A stretch of 13,115 nt of DNA from DATNBT01 sp964579765 (lineage in GTDB: Bacteria > Acidobacteriota > Vicinamibacteria > Vicinamibacterales > CAVVIG01). Positions 7,218 through 13,115 of this stretch are shown here, one piece after another. The translations under genes and the position numbers were made by a program. The notes beneath the pieces are model-generated. The model did no database searches. It worked only from the letters and a program-made list of their open reading frames with translations, and was not told where the DNA came from. The stretch is taken from assembly GCA_964579765.1 (NCBI GenBank), contig CAZOIK010000360.1:1-13115 (forward strand), in the 5' to 3' direction. The stretch's first letter is position 1. Each line of letters begins with the position of its first letter.

Positions 7218-8231
7218 CTACGATCTCGGCGGCGGCTGCATGAGCACGACGAACAGGTTGTTCGGATCGCGCACAATCGCCACCTTCGTCGCCGCGCCGC
7301 CGCGGCCTGGCAGTTCGACGATCGTGCCGCCGGTCGAAACGACGGCGCCGCCGGCCTCCTTGAACGCCGCAATCGCCGCGTCGATGTCGCGGACCTGCAG
7401 CTGCATCCGCGTCGATCCGGGATCCTGCAGGTTCGCGTGCGCCGTCTTGCGATCGACGCCCTTGAACTCGATCATCTCGAACGTCAGCCCGGAGGTCGGC
7501 ACGGTCATCGTCGCAAGGCGATACTGCGCGTCGGACTTGAGGCCGAACAGCTTCATCAGCGACGGACTGCTGTCGAACGTGACGTTCATCGTCGCCGGCA
7601 GCCCGAGCTGCTGATACAGCGTCTTCGCGCGCGCGGCGTCGTCCACGGTCAACCGCACACGGACGCCGACGATGTTCGGCGCGTCCGGCGCGGCTGGCTC
7701 AGGGGCCGGATCGACCTGCGCGACTTCGACGAAGTGGCCGTCCGGATCTCTGACGACGAAGGCCTTCGTCCGCTGGCCGACGGCGACCGGCGCGCCGCCG
7801 GTTGTCACGACGGCCGCCCCGGTCTGCCTGACGCGCGCGAACGCCGCCTGCACGTCGCGGACGAGGACGATGAGCGTGGTGGCGCCGGGATCCTGCACGC
7901 GGCGCGCGGCCGGCGTGCCGTTCGCGTCCTTGATCTCGACGATCTCGACGCCGGTGCGCATCGCGGGCGGACGGGCGACCGCCCACCGCAGCGACGCGTC
8001 CGGCAGACCGAACATATTGCGCAGCGGCGCGTTGTTCGCCGCGTTCGAGGGAGCGCCCGGCACGTTCAGGCCGAGGCCGTCGCGGTAGAACGCGATCGCC
8101 TTGTCGAGATCGCTGACGATCGGGCTGAAGAAGTTGCCCGAGCCGACGATCAGGCCGGTGGGCTCCGGCGCCTGCGCGCGCGCGAACGACGCGACCGAGA
8201 CTACCGCGACGGCGATCAGCAGCTTCTTCAC
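7218..8231 (-). CDS. Exported protein with two VOC (glyoxalase/bleomycin-resistance) domains
   Basis: The 337-residue protein has a signal peptide (MKKLLIAVAVVSVASFARAQ) followed by two VOC domains, about 26-173 and 186-333. Each shows family landmarks: SDLDKAIAFYRDGLGL (40-55) and VDDAARAKTLYQQLGL (196-211) at the start; VEIVEIKD and FEMIEFKG in the middle; VRDVQAAFARVRQTGAAVV and VRDIDAAIAAFKEAGGAVV; and VVRDPDGHFVEV and IVRDPNNLFVVL at the end. Most VOC enzymes are cytoplasmic metal enzymes; here export is predicted, and the usual first-strand His/Glu ligand and one of the last-strand ligands are not evident, so it may bind a ligand without catalysis. The start is GTG at 8231 with AGGAG seven nt upstream. 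It follows the PQQ dehydrogenase gene by 78 bp, a gap that contains a REP-like hairpin. Confidence 0.9.
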   Translation of the reverse strand: MKKLLIAVAVVSVASFARAQAPEPTGLIVGSGNFFSPIVSDLDKAIAFYRDGLGLNVPGAPSNAANNAPLRNMFGLPDASLRWAVARPPAMRTGVEIVEIKDANGTPAARRVQDPGATTLIVLVRDVQAAFARVRQTGAAVVTTGGAPVAVGQRTKAFVVRDPDGHFVEVAQVDPAPEPAAPDAPNIVGVRVRLTVDDAARAKTLYQQLGLPATMNVTFDSSPSLMKLFGLKSDAQYRLATMTVPTSGLTFEMIEFKGVDRKTAHANLQDPGSTRMQLQVRDIDAAIAAFKEAGGAVVSTGGTIVELPGRGGAATKVAIVRDPNNLFVVLMQPPPRS

Positions 8232-8245
8232 AGCGTCTCTCCTGT

Positions 8246-8294
8246 AGTGCAGGCCTTCGGGCCTGCGAGGCCGGCAGGGCTGAAGCCCTGCACT
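8246..8294. repeat. REP-like double hairpin between two operon genes
   Basis: Two perfect 7-bp stems lie side by side: GCAGGCC-TTCG-GGCCTGC (8249-8266) and GCAGGGC-TGAA-GCCCTGC (8274-8291). The outer flanks AGTGCAGG (8246-8253) and CCTGCACT (8287-8294) are also perfect inverted repeats, so the element can fold as twin hairpins or one long one. This is the layout of REP/BIME-type elements. On the transcribed minus strand it ends about 3 nt before the AGGAG of the VOC gene. It may modulate mRNA stability or translation. No T-tract follows, so it is not a typical terminator. Confidence 0.85.
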
Positions 8295-8309
8295 CCACCA
8301 CTCCGAGCG

Positions 8310-10142
8310 CTACTCGACACCGAACGCGAGCAGCACGTTCCCCGGACGGCCGACGAAGCCGCCGTAGCCGGAATTGACGAAGAGCATGCCGCCGGCGACG
8401 GCCGCGCCGGGACCGTCCATCGCGCCGCCGTTCGCCTTGACGCCGTTCACCGTCGTGAACGGCTTGTTCGTGTCGAAGCTCCACACGACGCTGCCGTCGT
8501 CGGTCGCGTAAGCGCGGAGGCCGCCGTCGTTCGACCCGGAGAAGACGATGCCGGGCACGGCAGTGAGCGCCGCGCCTTGCGCGGCGTTGCAGCCGCGATC
8601 GGTGCCACAGAGCTTCGGCTCGGGCGCCTTCGACCACACTTCTTCGCCGGTGTCGATCTTCACCGCGCGCATGCCGCCGGGCGTGCCCGAGAGCGTGCCG
8701 TTGACGCCGAAGTACGCGAGGCGGCTGTCCACGGCGCCGCCCCACTGTCCGCCGAGGCCGCTGCCGTTGCTCGTGCGGTACTCCCAGACCTTCGCGCCCT
8801 GCCTGTCGGGATCGAAGCCGTACGCCATACCCGACTTCGACTGAATGATCAGGATGTCGCGGCCGTCGGATCGCTTCGTCAGCATCGGCGACGCCGAGAA
8901 GTCGTGATCGGGCCCCTGCTTGGCGGGGCAGCGCGGGTTGTCGGGATTCTCGGCCTTGCAGCCCATCATCCAGACGTCGTTCGGCACCGGCTGCGCGACC
9001 CACTTGATCGTGCCCGTGTCGAGATCCATCGCGAGGACGGCGTCGGTCGTCGGCTGCGGCGGATCCGCGTAGCCGTTGCCCGTCGAGACGTAGAGCACGC
9101 GGCGGCGCACGTCGATGGTCGGCGCCGACCAGATGCCCGCGCCCGCCGGTCCCCAGACCTGCGTGCCGTCTTTGGTGACGCCGCGCTTCTTCGGCTCGTC
9201 GGCGATCGTATAAGTCTTCCAAATCGGGTTGCCGGTCGCAGCGTCGAACGCCGTCACGCTGCCGCGGAACGTGCAGCATTCGTACGTCTGGCGTGAGCCC
9301 TGGCTCTCTTCGCCGAGGCCGGCGATCGGGACGTACACACGGCCGTTGTAGTAGATCGGCGAGCCGGTGGCCCGCGCGAGCGGATGCGTCTCCGCGCGGC
9401 GCTTCCAGATCTCCTTCCCCGTGTTGGCGTCCACGCCGTAGGCGTTGGCAACGCCGTCAGCGAAATAGATCCCGTACGACCCGGCGCCGCTCGCCGTCTT
9501 GTACGGCCCGACCGACACGGCCGAGCGGACGCCGGACTCGGCGTGATACACCCAGTAGACGCAGCCCGTCTTCGCGTTGAGCGCGAAGACGTCGCCGCTC
9601 TCGCTCGAGACGAACAGGCGTCCCGCCACGACGACCGGCTGCGCGCGCGCCGCGTTCACGCCGGGAAATCCGAACGCCCACTTCAGCCTGAGCTTCGGCA
9701 CCATCGGCGCCGTCAGGCCCCCCTTGTCTGCCGGCACGAAGCGCGTGTTGGTCAGCGTCCCGCCCCAGCCGTTCCAGGCGGATCCCCTGGCGGGATCGGT
9801 CATCGGCGGCGCGGGCGACGTGCAGCGCGCCGACGCCGCGATCGGCGCCGGCGATCCGACCGGCCGGCCGGCCAGAAACCCGGCGACGGCTTTCTTCTCC
9901 GCGTCGCTCAGGTCGTAGCCCTGGCGGTACATGGCGCCGGTTGACAGCGCCGTGACGATCGACTCCGGCGAGAACTGCCGGAGCGCCTCGCGGCTCGGCG
10001 CGCGCGCGTTGTCGCCCGCCGGCTGCTGGTGACACGTCGCGCACGACTTCTGGTAGACCGCGGCGCCATCCGGCGCCTGCGCGAACGCCGACGCACACCA
10101 GCCGACGGCGACAATCGCGGCCACACTCACTCGCAGCGTCAT
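8310..10142 (-). CDS. Periplasmic cytochrome c / PQQ-type beta-propeller dehydrogenase (polyvinyl-alcohol dehydrogenase-like)
   Basis: The 610-residue protein has a signal peptide (to about Ala21), a cytochrome c domain (about 24-95) with haem motif CATCH (Cys34, Cys37, His38) and candidate distal ligand Met71, then a PQQ-type eight-bladed propeller. Propeller landmarks are WNGWGGTLTNTRF (123-135), repeated FALNAKTG / GVDANTGKEIW / AFDAATGNPIW / AMDLDTGTIKW blade ends, and a vicinal Cys289-Cys290 in YECCTFRGSV. The haem-plus-propeller order, the ECCTFRGS block and DHDFSASPML...KSGM are characteristic of polyvinyl-alcohol dehydrogenase (cytochrome)-type quinoproteins, which oxidise alcohol groups and pass electrons to haem. 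The actual substrate cannot be inferred. The minus-strand start is ATG with GAGGG 7 nt upstream. It is the third gene of the cluster, 33 bp after the SnoaL-like gene. No PQQ synthesis genes are in the window. Confidence 0.9.
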   Translation of the reverse strand: MTLRVSVAAIVAVGWCASAFAQAPDGAAVYQKSCATCHQQPAGDNARAPSREALRQFSPESIVTALSTGAMYRQGYDLSDAEKKAVAGFLAGRPVGSPAPIAASARCTSPAPPMTDPARGSAWNGWGGTLTNTRFVPADKGGLTAPMVPKLRLKWAFGFPGVNAARAQPVVVAGRLFVSSESGDVFALNAKTGCVYWVYHAESGVRSAVSVGPYKTASGAGSYGIYFADGVANAYGVDANTGKEIWKRRAETHPLARATGSPIYYNGRVYVPIAGLGEESQGSRQTYECCTFRGSVTAFDAATGNPIWKTYTIADEPKKRGVTKDGTQVWGPAGAGIWSAPTIDVRRRVLYVSTGNGYADPPQPTTDAVLAMDLDTGTIKWVAQPVPNDVWMMGCKAENPDNPRCPAKQGPDHDFSASPMLTKRSDGRDILIIQSKSGMAYGFDPDRQGAKVWEYRTSNGSGLGGQWGGAVDSRLAYFGVNGTLSGTPGGMRAVKIDTGEEVWSKAPEPKLCGTDRGCNAAQGAALTAVPGIVFSGSNDGGLRAYATDDGSVVWSFDTNKPFTTVNGVKANGGAMDGPGAAVAGGMLFVNSGYGGFVGRPGNVLLAFGVE

Positions 10143-10147
10143 GGTGA

Positions 10148-10171
10148 TGCCCTCTGCTCTTTGCCCTCTGC
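10148..10171. repeat. 10-bp direct repeat carrying the dehydrogenase ribosome site
   Basis: TGCCCTCTGC occurs at 10148-10157 and again at 10162-10171 (14-bp period). On the transcribed strand this is GCAGAGGGCA twice, and the copy nearer the start supplies the GAGGG ribosome site of the dehydrogenase gene. It fills most of the 33-bp gap between two genes. Confidence 0.7.
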
Positions 10172-10175
10172 CCGT

Positions 10176-10661
10176 CTAGCCCATCGGCTTCGACGGATCG
10201 CGGCCGTTGGCGGACAACCAGCGATACCGCGCCGTGTCGAGGCCGGCGTAGTCCGGATCGAGATAGATGAAGCAACGCTGAATCAGAAAGTCGCGAACCT
10301 CGAAAACGTCGCACCACCGGCCCGCGTGCGAGACGCCCGCGCGCCACGGGCCTTCCTTGTGCTCGCCGGCGCTCGTGCCTTCGACGGCGAATACGTCGGT
10401 CCCGGTCATGATCCAGTTGAACGTCGCGTAGTCGTGCAGGATGTGTGTGATGTTGCCGCCGAAGTCGCTGAACAGCTGCCCGATCTGCTTCTTCCCGGTC
10501 GCCAGGCCCCACTTCGGAAAGAACACCTGCGCGTCGTCCGCGAAGAGGTCGAGGATGCTGCCGCCGCTCGACGTGACGCCTTTGTTGTCGAACGCCTTCA
10601 GGTACTCGAGGGCGACCGACTTGCGCTGCTCGTCGGTCATCGTCTGCCTGGTGACCGCCAT
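10176..10661 (-). CDS. SnoaL/NTF2-like protein
   Basis: The 161-residue protein has no signal peptide and is predicted cytoplasmic. It has the pattern of the NTF2/SnoaL alpha+beta cone fold: an N-terminal helix (DEQRKSVALEYLKAFDNKG), then SILDLFADDAQVFFPKWGLATGKKQIGQLF, strands (ATFNWIMTGTDVFAVEGTSAGEHKEG), and WCDVFEVRDFLIQRCFIYLDPDY. SnoaL-like members are small polyketide cyclases, ketosteroid-isomerase-like enzymes or ligand binders; which applies here is unknown. The ATG at 10661 shares one base with the TGA of the bicupin gene (TGATG) and has GGAGGG six nt upstream, so the two are translationally coupled and probably act on the same compound. A later in-frame ATG at 10640 (MTDEQRKS) is possible but lacks that ribosome site. 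Confidence 0.85.
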   Translation of the reverse strand: MAVTRQTMTDEQRKSVALEYLKAFDNKGVTSSGGSILDLFADDAQVFFPKWGLATGKKQIGQLFSDFGGNITHILHDYATFNWIMTGTDVFAVEGTSAGEHKEGPWRAGVSHAGRWCDVFEVRDFLIQRCFIYLDPDYAGLDTARYRWLSANGRDPSKPMG

Positions 10662-11524
10662 CACGAGCCCTCCAGTTCCTTCGCGCGCTTCTCCCAGTCG
10701 GCCATGAACCGGAACACGTTCTCGGCCGGCGGAATCGGCGCGAACGTCTCGAGCCACCGCACCGGGGCGTCGCCGACGTTGGCGAACGAGTGGACGCAGC
10801 CGACACCGGTCCAGAGGACGTCGCCCGGCTTCGCCAGATACGTTTTGCCGTCGAGCACGCCCTGCACCTCGCCGCTCAGCAGGAAGTATGCCTCTTCGAA
10901 CGTGTGATCGTGGAGGCCGATGCTGACGCCAGGCTGGTACTCGATATAGAGCATCCGGTGATGACGCGATCCGAACTTCTCGTCGATCATCCACTTGAGG
11001 AACACGCCCTCGAGGCCTGCGGCGACGTTGGTACGCTGGCCGACCGGCGGAATCATCGTCTCGTCGAAGTGGCCGAGCAGGTTGCCGCGCAGGTCGTTCA
11101 GGTCGAGCGGCGCGGCGGCCGAAGGGGCGACGCCGCCCTTCTGAAAGAACGTGTCGCGCTCCTGCCCCATCGGCTTCGGCTGCGGCGCGTTCATCTGCAG
11201 CCAGCGCACGGGCGCCGTCCCGACGTTGCGCCAGGCGTGCAGCGTCCCGACCTTCGCGACGCCGTAGTCGCCCGCGCCGAGCGCGTACGTCTCGCCGTTC
11301 AACGAGACGACGGCGCCGCCCGACAGGATGTAGAAGCTTTCTTCGAACGCGTGGACGTGCGGCGCGAGACACCCGCCCGGCCCGAGCTCGCAGACGCTCA
11401 GGCCGGTGTGCACGGAGCCGAGCCGGTGATCGACAATCGAGGCACGCGTGTAGCGCTCGCTGTGCCCGGCACACAGCGGGTCGGCGACGAGCGCGCTCTC
11501 CTGAAATCTCCCGAAGTAGTGCAT
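10661..11524 (-). CDS. Bicupin metalloprotein of unknown substrate
   Basis: The 287-residue protein has two complete cupin barrels. Cupin 1: PHVHAFEESFYILSG gives His56, His58 and Glu62, and VGTLHAWRN gives His96. Cupin 2: LHDHTFEEAYFLLSG gives His205, His207 and Glu211, and VGCVHSFAN gives His245. Both therefore keep the 3-His/1-Glu metal site of dioxygenases, decarboxylases and isomerases of the superfamily. No signal peptide is seen, so it is cytoplasmic. The open frame continues upstream to 11935, but that extension is arginine-rich and overlaps the antitoxin gene, so ATG 11524 (MHYFGRF) is chosen; no good ribosome site precedes it. It is the first gene of the minus-strand cluster, divergent from the toxin-antitoxin pair, with its stop overlapping the SnoaL-like start. 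The reaction is unknown; coupling to SnoaL suggests a small-molecule oxidation or isomerisation. Confidence 0.87.
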   Translation of the reverse strand: MHYFGRFQESALVADPLCAGHSERYTRASIVDHRLGSVHTGLSVCELGPGGCLAPHVHAFEESFYILSGGAVVSLNGETYALGAGDYGVAKVGTLHAWRNVGTAPVRWLQMNAPQPKPMGQERDTFFQKGGVAPSAAAPLDLNDLRGNLLGHFDETMIPPVGQRTNVAAGLEGVFLKWMIDEKFGSRHHRMLYIEYQPGVSIGLHDHTFEEAYFLLSGEVQGVLDGKTYLAKPGDVLWTGVGCVHSFANVGDAPVRWLETFAPIPPAENVFRFMADWEKRAKELEGS

Positions 11525-11536
11525 GACGAGCGGCAA

Positions 11537-11605
11537 GCATACCGCAATCGCATGCGCGCGCCTCCGGCTGCGCGGGCGGTATGGTAGTATGGCATCGGTA
11601 TGGTA
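11537..11605. promoter_or_regulatory. Divergent promoter/operator region of the toxin-antitoxin pair and bicupin operon
   Basis: A perfect 8-bp inverted repeat, CATACCGC (11538-11545) and GCGGTATG (11576-11583), brackets the 75-bp gap. GGTATGGTA is repeated directly at 11578-11586 and 11597-11605, with a further GTATGG at 11587-11592. An extended -10-like TGGTAGTAT (11582-11590) lies 9 bp before the antitoxin ATG at 11600, which has no Shine-Dalgarno, so a leaderless transcript is plausible. RHH antitoxins commonly bind such repeats to autoregulate, and the arm near the bicupin start could also affect that operon. Confidence 0.5.
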
Positions 11606-11881
11606 AAAGTCACCTTCACGCTCGACGATGCGACGATCGACGAGCTGCGACGGACGGCGGCGCGGCTGAAGAAGCCGCAGAGCCAGGTCGTCCGCGAAGC
11701 GGTGGCCGAGTACGCCGCGCGCACCGACAGGCTCAGCGAGCGCGAGCGGCAGCGCATGCTCGCCGTGCTCGAAAAGCTCAAGCACACCAGGCCGACGCGG
11801 TCGCAAGCCGAGAATGACGCGGAGATTGCCGAGATCCGCGCCGCGCGGCGCGCGGGCGGACGCCTGCACCCGGCGGAATGA
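11600..11881 (+). CDS. vapB: Ribbon-helix-helix (CopG/VapB-type) antitoxin
   Basis: The 93-residue protein begins with an RHH DNA-binding fold: strand VKVTFTL (2-8), helix DDATIDELRRTAARLKK (9-25) and helix SQVVREAVAEYAARTD (28-43). A charged C-terminal tail (about 44-93) is the part that in such antitoxins wraps and inhibits the toxin. It overlaps the downstream PIN gene by ATGA (11878-11881), the usual antitoxin-first arrangement. RHH antitoxins form dimers that repress their own promoter, and the repeats just upstream fit that. No ribosome site is visible before the ATG, so it may be translated leaderless. Symbol given by family; the subfamily is not certain. Confidence 0.88.
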   Translation: MVKVTFTLDDATIDELRRTAARLKKPQSQVVREAVAEYAARTDRLSERERQRMLAVLEKLKHTRPTRSQAENDAEIAEIRAARRAGGRLHPAE

Positions 11882-12252
11882 CCGTCCACCTCGACACGTC
11901 GGTGCTCGTAGACGCGCTCGCCGGCCCCCGTCCACTTCTGCCGGCGCTGATGGAGCTTCTCGAGCGCGGCGATCGCCCGGCGATCTCTACGCTCGTGCTG
12001 TATGAGTGGCTGCGGGGTCCGCGGACACGCGCCGATCTGGCCGTACAGGAGGAGCTGTTTCCGCGCGCCGAGGCCATGGGGTTTGGCACGCATGAAGCGG
12101 ACGTCGCCGCAAAAGTCTATGCCCGCGTCACGCGACCGCGCAGCCGTCAGTTCGATCTCGCGATCGCCGCGTGCGCGCTGGTCCACGGGGCCGCGCTGTG
12201 GACGCTCAACCCCGAGGACTTCCGCGACATCCCCGACCTGCGGCTGATCTGA
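11878..12252 (+). CDS. vapC: PIN-domain toxin, VapC family (ribonuclease)
   Basis: The 124-residue protein is a complete single-domain PIN protein, the length usual for VapC toxins, which are Mg2+-dependent RNases acting on tRNA or rRNA. The acidic active-site residues can be placed: Asp6 in HLDTSVLVDAL, Glu43 in LVLYEWLRG, Asp93 in SRQFDLAIAACAL, and Asp114 in the terminal LWTLNPEDFRDIPDLRLI, the family's typical ending. It is translationally coupled to the RHH antitoxin. Its stop is one base from the stop of the convergent GNW-family gene at 12254. All catalytic residues are present, so it is presumably functional. The RNA target cannot be read from sequence. Confidence 0.93.
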   Translation: MTVHLDTSVLVDALAGPRPLLPALMELLERGDRPAISTLVLYEWLRGPRTRADLAVQEELFPRAEAMGFGTHEADVAAKVYARVTRPRSRQFDLAIAACALVHGAALWTLNPEDFRDIPDLRLI

Positions 12253-12253
12253 T

Positions 12254-13115
12254 CTACGGCTTGACGGCGCCTTCCGCCGCCTTGTCCTCCGCGCGCGTCG
12301 CGCTCAGCATGTTGCGGACGGCGTAGTTGCCCTCGTGGCACGCGTACTCGTAGACCGGCTCCTCGTTGTTCACCGTCAGCGGCACGGCGAACGACCAGGC
12401 CCTGCTCCACGTGTGCGGGTCCTCGACGGTCACGCGCCAGTCGAGCCGCGTCGGCGACGTCCTCGTGAACCGCTCGACGATCTTGAGCGTGTCTGGATCG
12501 GCGTTGCGGTACGCGCTCCGCGCCTTGAAGTTCGTCGTCTCGACGACGAGCGTGTCGCCCTCCCAGTGGCCGCGCGGATCGCCCATCTCGAGGTGGATGT
12601 TCTTGTCCACGTGCGGGCGGCCGTCCAGCGGGATGATCCGCGTCTCGTGAATCATCTCGTAGCGGATGCCGACCCAGCCCTGCCCCTGGATGATCTGGTA
12701 CGAGTCGCCGTAGATGGCCGGCAGCATCGACCCCGGGAACCCGCGCGTGATGCAGCGATCGTAGAGGCTGAAGTCGTTGATGCTGTCGAACGGCCCGTTG
12801 CTGAAGCTGCCGCGGACGCGCGGGATCGCCCGGATGCGCGCGGCGGCCTCCGGCAGCATCGCCGGAATGTGGCCGTCCGGGGGATCGACGACGAACCACG
12901 CCGTGCTGCCCTTGGTGATCTCGTTGTTGTCGCGGAACTCGGCCGGCCCGCCAATGCGGCCGGTGGGATCGCCGCCGAGGAAGGGCGACCGCTCGATCGC
13001 GTTCTTCTGCCGTGCCTCGAGAATCTGCTTCAGCTCGGCGGGCGAGATCCGATCGAGCGTCTTGCCCTCGAGCTCCTTCGGCCGCTCGAACGGCGTCCCC
13101 TGCTCGTACTTGTTC
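12254..13115 (-). CDS. Second GNW/EYACHEGNY-family secreted protein, 5' end beyond window
   Basis: The frame stays open from the stop at 12254 to the window edge (286 residues), so the N-terminus, including any signal peptide, is missing. The visible start reads NKYEQGTPFERPKELEGK, matching TYTPLERPANMTGK of the protein at 5232-6218. The shared blocks follow in the same order: VDPPDG, RCIT, IIQGQG, EMIH, RIIP, GHWEGDTLVVETTNF, VEDPHTW and EYACHEGNY. As in the other copy, the only cysteines visible are those of RCIT and YACHEGNY. It differs by a longer helical insert (ISPAELKQILEARQKNAIE) before VDPPDG. An internal ATG at 12859 is not the true start because conserved sequence continues upstream of it. 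Function unknown. Confidence 0.85.
   Translation of the reverse strand, partial: NKYEQGTPFERPKELEGKTLDRISPAELKQILEARQKNAIERSPFLGGDPTGRIGGPAEFRDNNEITKGSTAWFVVDPPDGHIPAMLPEAAARIRAIPRVRGSFSNGPFDSINDFSLYDRCITRGFPGSMLPAIYGDSYQIIQGQGWVGIRYEMIHETRIIPLDGRPHVDKNIHLEMGDPRGHWEGDTLVVETTNFKARSAYRNADPDTLKIVERFTRTSPTRLDWRVTVEDPHTWSRAWSFAVPLTVNNEEPVYEYACHEGNYAVRNMLSATRAEDKAAEGAVKP

Noticed and set aside
8246..8294. Rho-independent terminator
   Set aside because: Stems are strong but no T-tract follows on either strand, and the twin-hairpin layout fits a REP element better.
7164..9296. A 710-codon plus-strand open frame over the VOC and dehydrogenase genes
   Set aside because: It is an Arg/His-rich shadow of two well-supported minus-strand genes; it contains no recognisable domain.
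11525..11935. N-terminal extension of the bicupin to 11935
   Set aside because: The extra residues are arginine-rich, overlap the antitoxin and divergent promoter region, and conserved cupin sequence begins only after the ATG at 11524.
12147..12899. A 250-codon minus-strand frame overlapping the toxin and second GNW-family gene
   Set aside because: It is out of frame with the conserved family blocks, which continue unbroken from the window edge to 12254.

Overview
The window is GC-rich bacterial DNA. Its abundant secreted proteins, a PQQ/cytochrome c dehydrogenase of the polyvinyl-alcohol dehydrogenase type, and two copies of a secreted 'GNW...EYACHEGNY' family suggest a soil-type Acidobacteriota member, possibly Vicinamibacteria. 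That taxonomic call is inference from gene content, not from a marker gene. No RNA genes, insertion sequences or CRISPR arrays were seen.

Left part (1-4927), signalling. A short stand-alone CheB methylesterase (minus strand) is divergent from a very large plus-strand sensor: CheB-CheR-PAS-coiled coil-PAS-PAS-HisKA_3-HATPase. The sensor overlaps by ATGA with a NarL/LuxR-type response regulator, so the pair looks like a two-component system. The CheB part of the sensor is broken by a frameshift near 1055-1064. No receptor, CheA, CheW or flagellar genes are present, so the output is probably transcriptional.

Gene-free block (4928-5231), between convergent gene ends. It holds a CCCCAGT-like heptamer array followed by eleven degenerate 20/21-bp tandem units whose lengths alternate strikingly regularly. 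This is the least explained element in the window.

Central part (5232-11524), six minus-strand genes with gaps of 78 bp or less, probably one operon. In transcription order: a cytoplasmic bicupin, a SnoaL/NTF2-like protein (TGATG overlap with the bicupin), an exported cytochrome c/PQQ beta-propeller dehydrogenase, an exported two-domain VOC protein, an exported protein of unknown function, and an exported GNW-family protein. A REP-like double hairpin lies between the dehydrogenase and VOC genes. Together they suggest oxidation of an unidentified alcohol- or polyol-like substrate in the periplasm plus a cytoplasmic step, but the substrate cannot be read from sequence.

Right part (11525-13115). 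A VapBC-type toxin-antitoxin pair (ribbon-helix-helix antitoxin, PIN toxin, ATGA overlap) is divergent from the operon. The shared 75-bp gap carries an inverted repeat and direct repeats that look like an operator. The toxin gene ends one base from the convergent end of a second GNW-family gene, which runs off the window edge.
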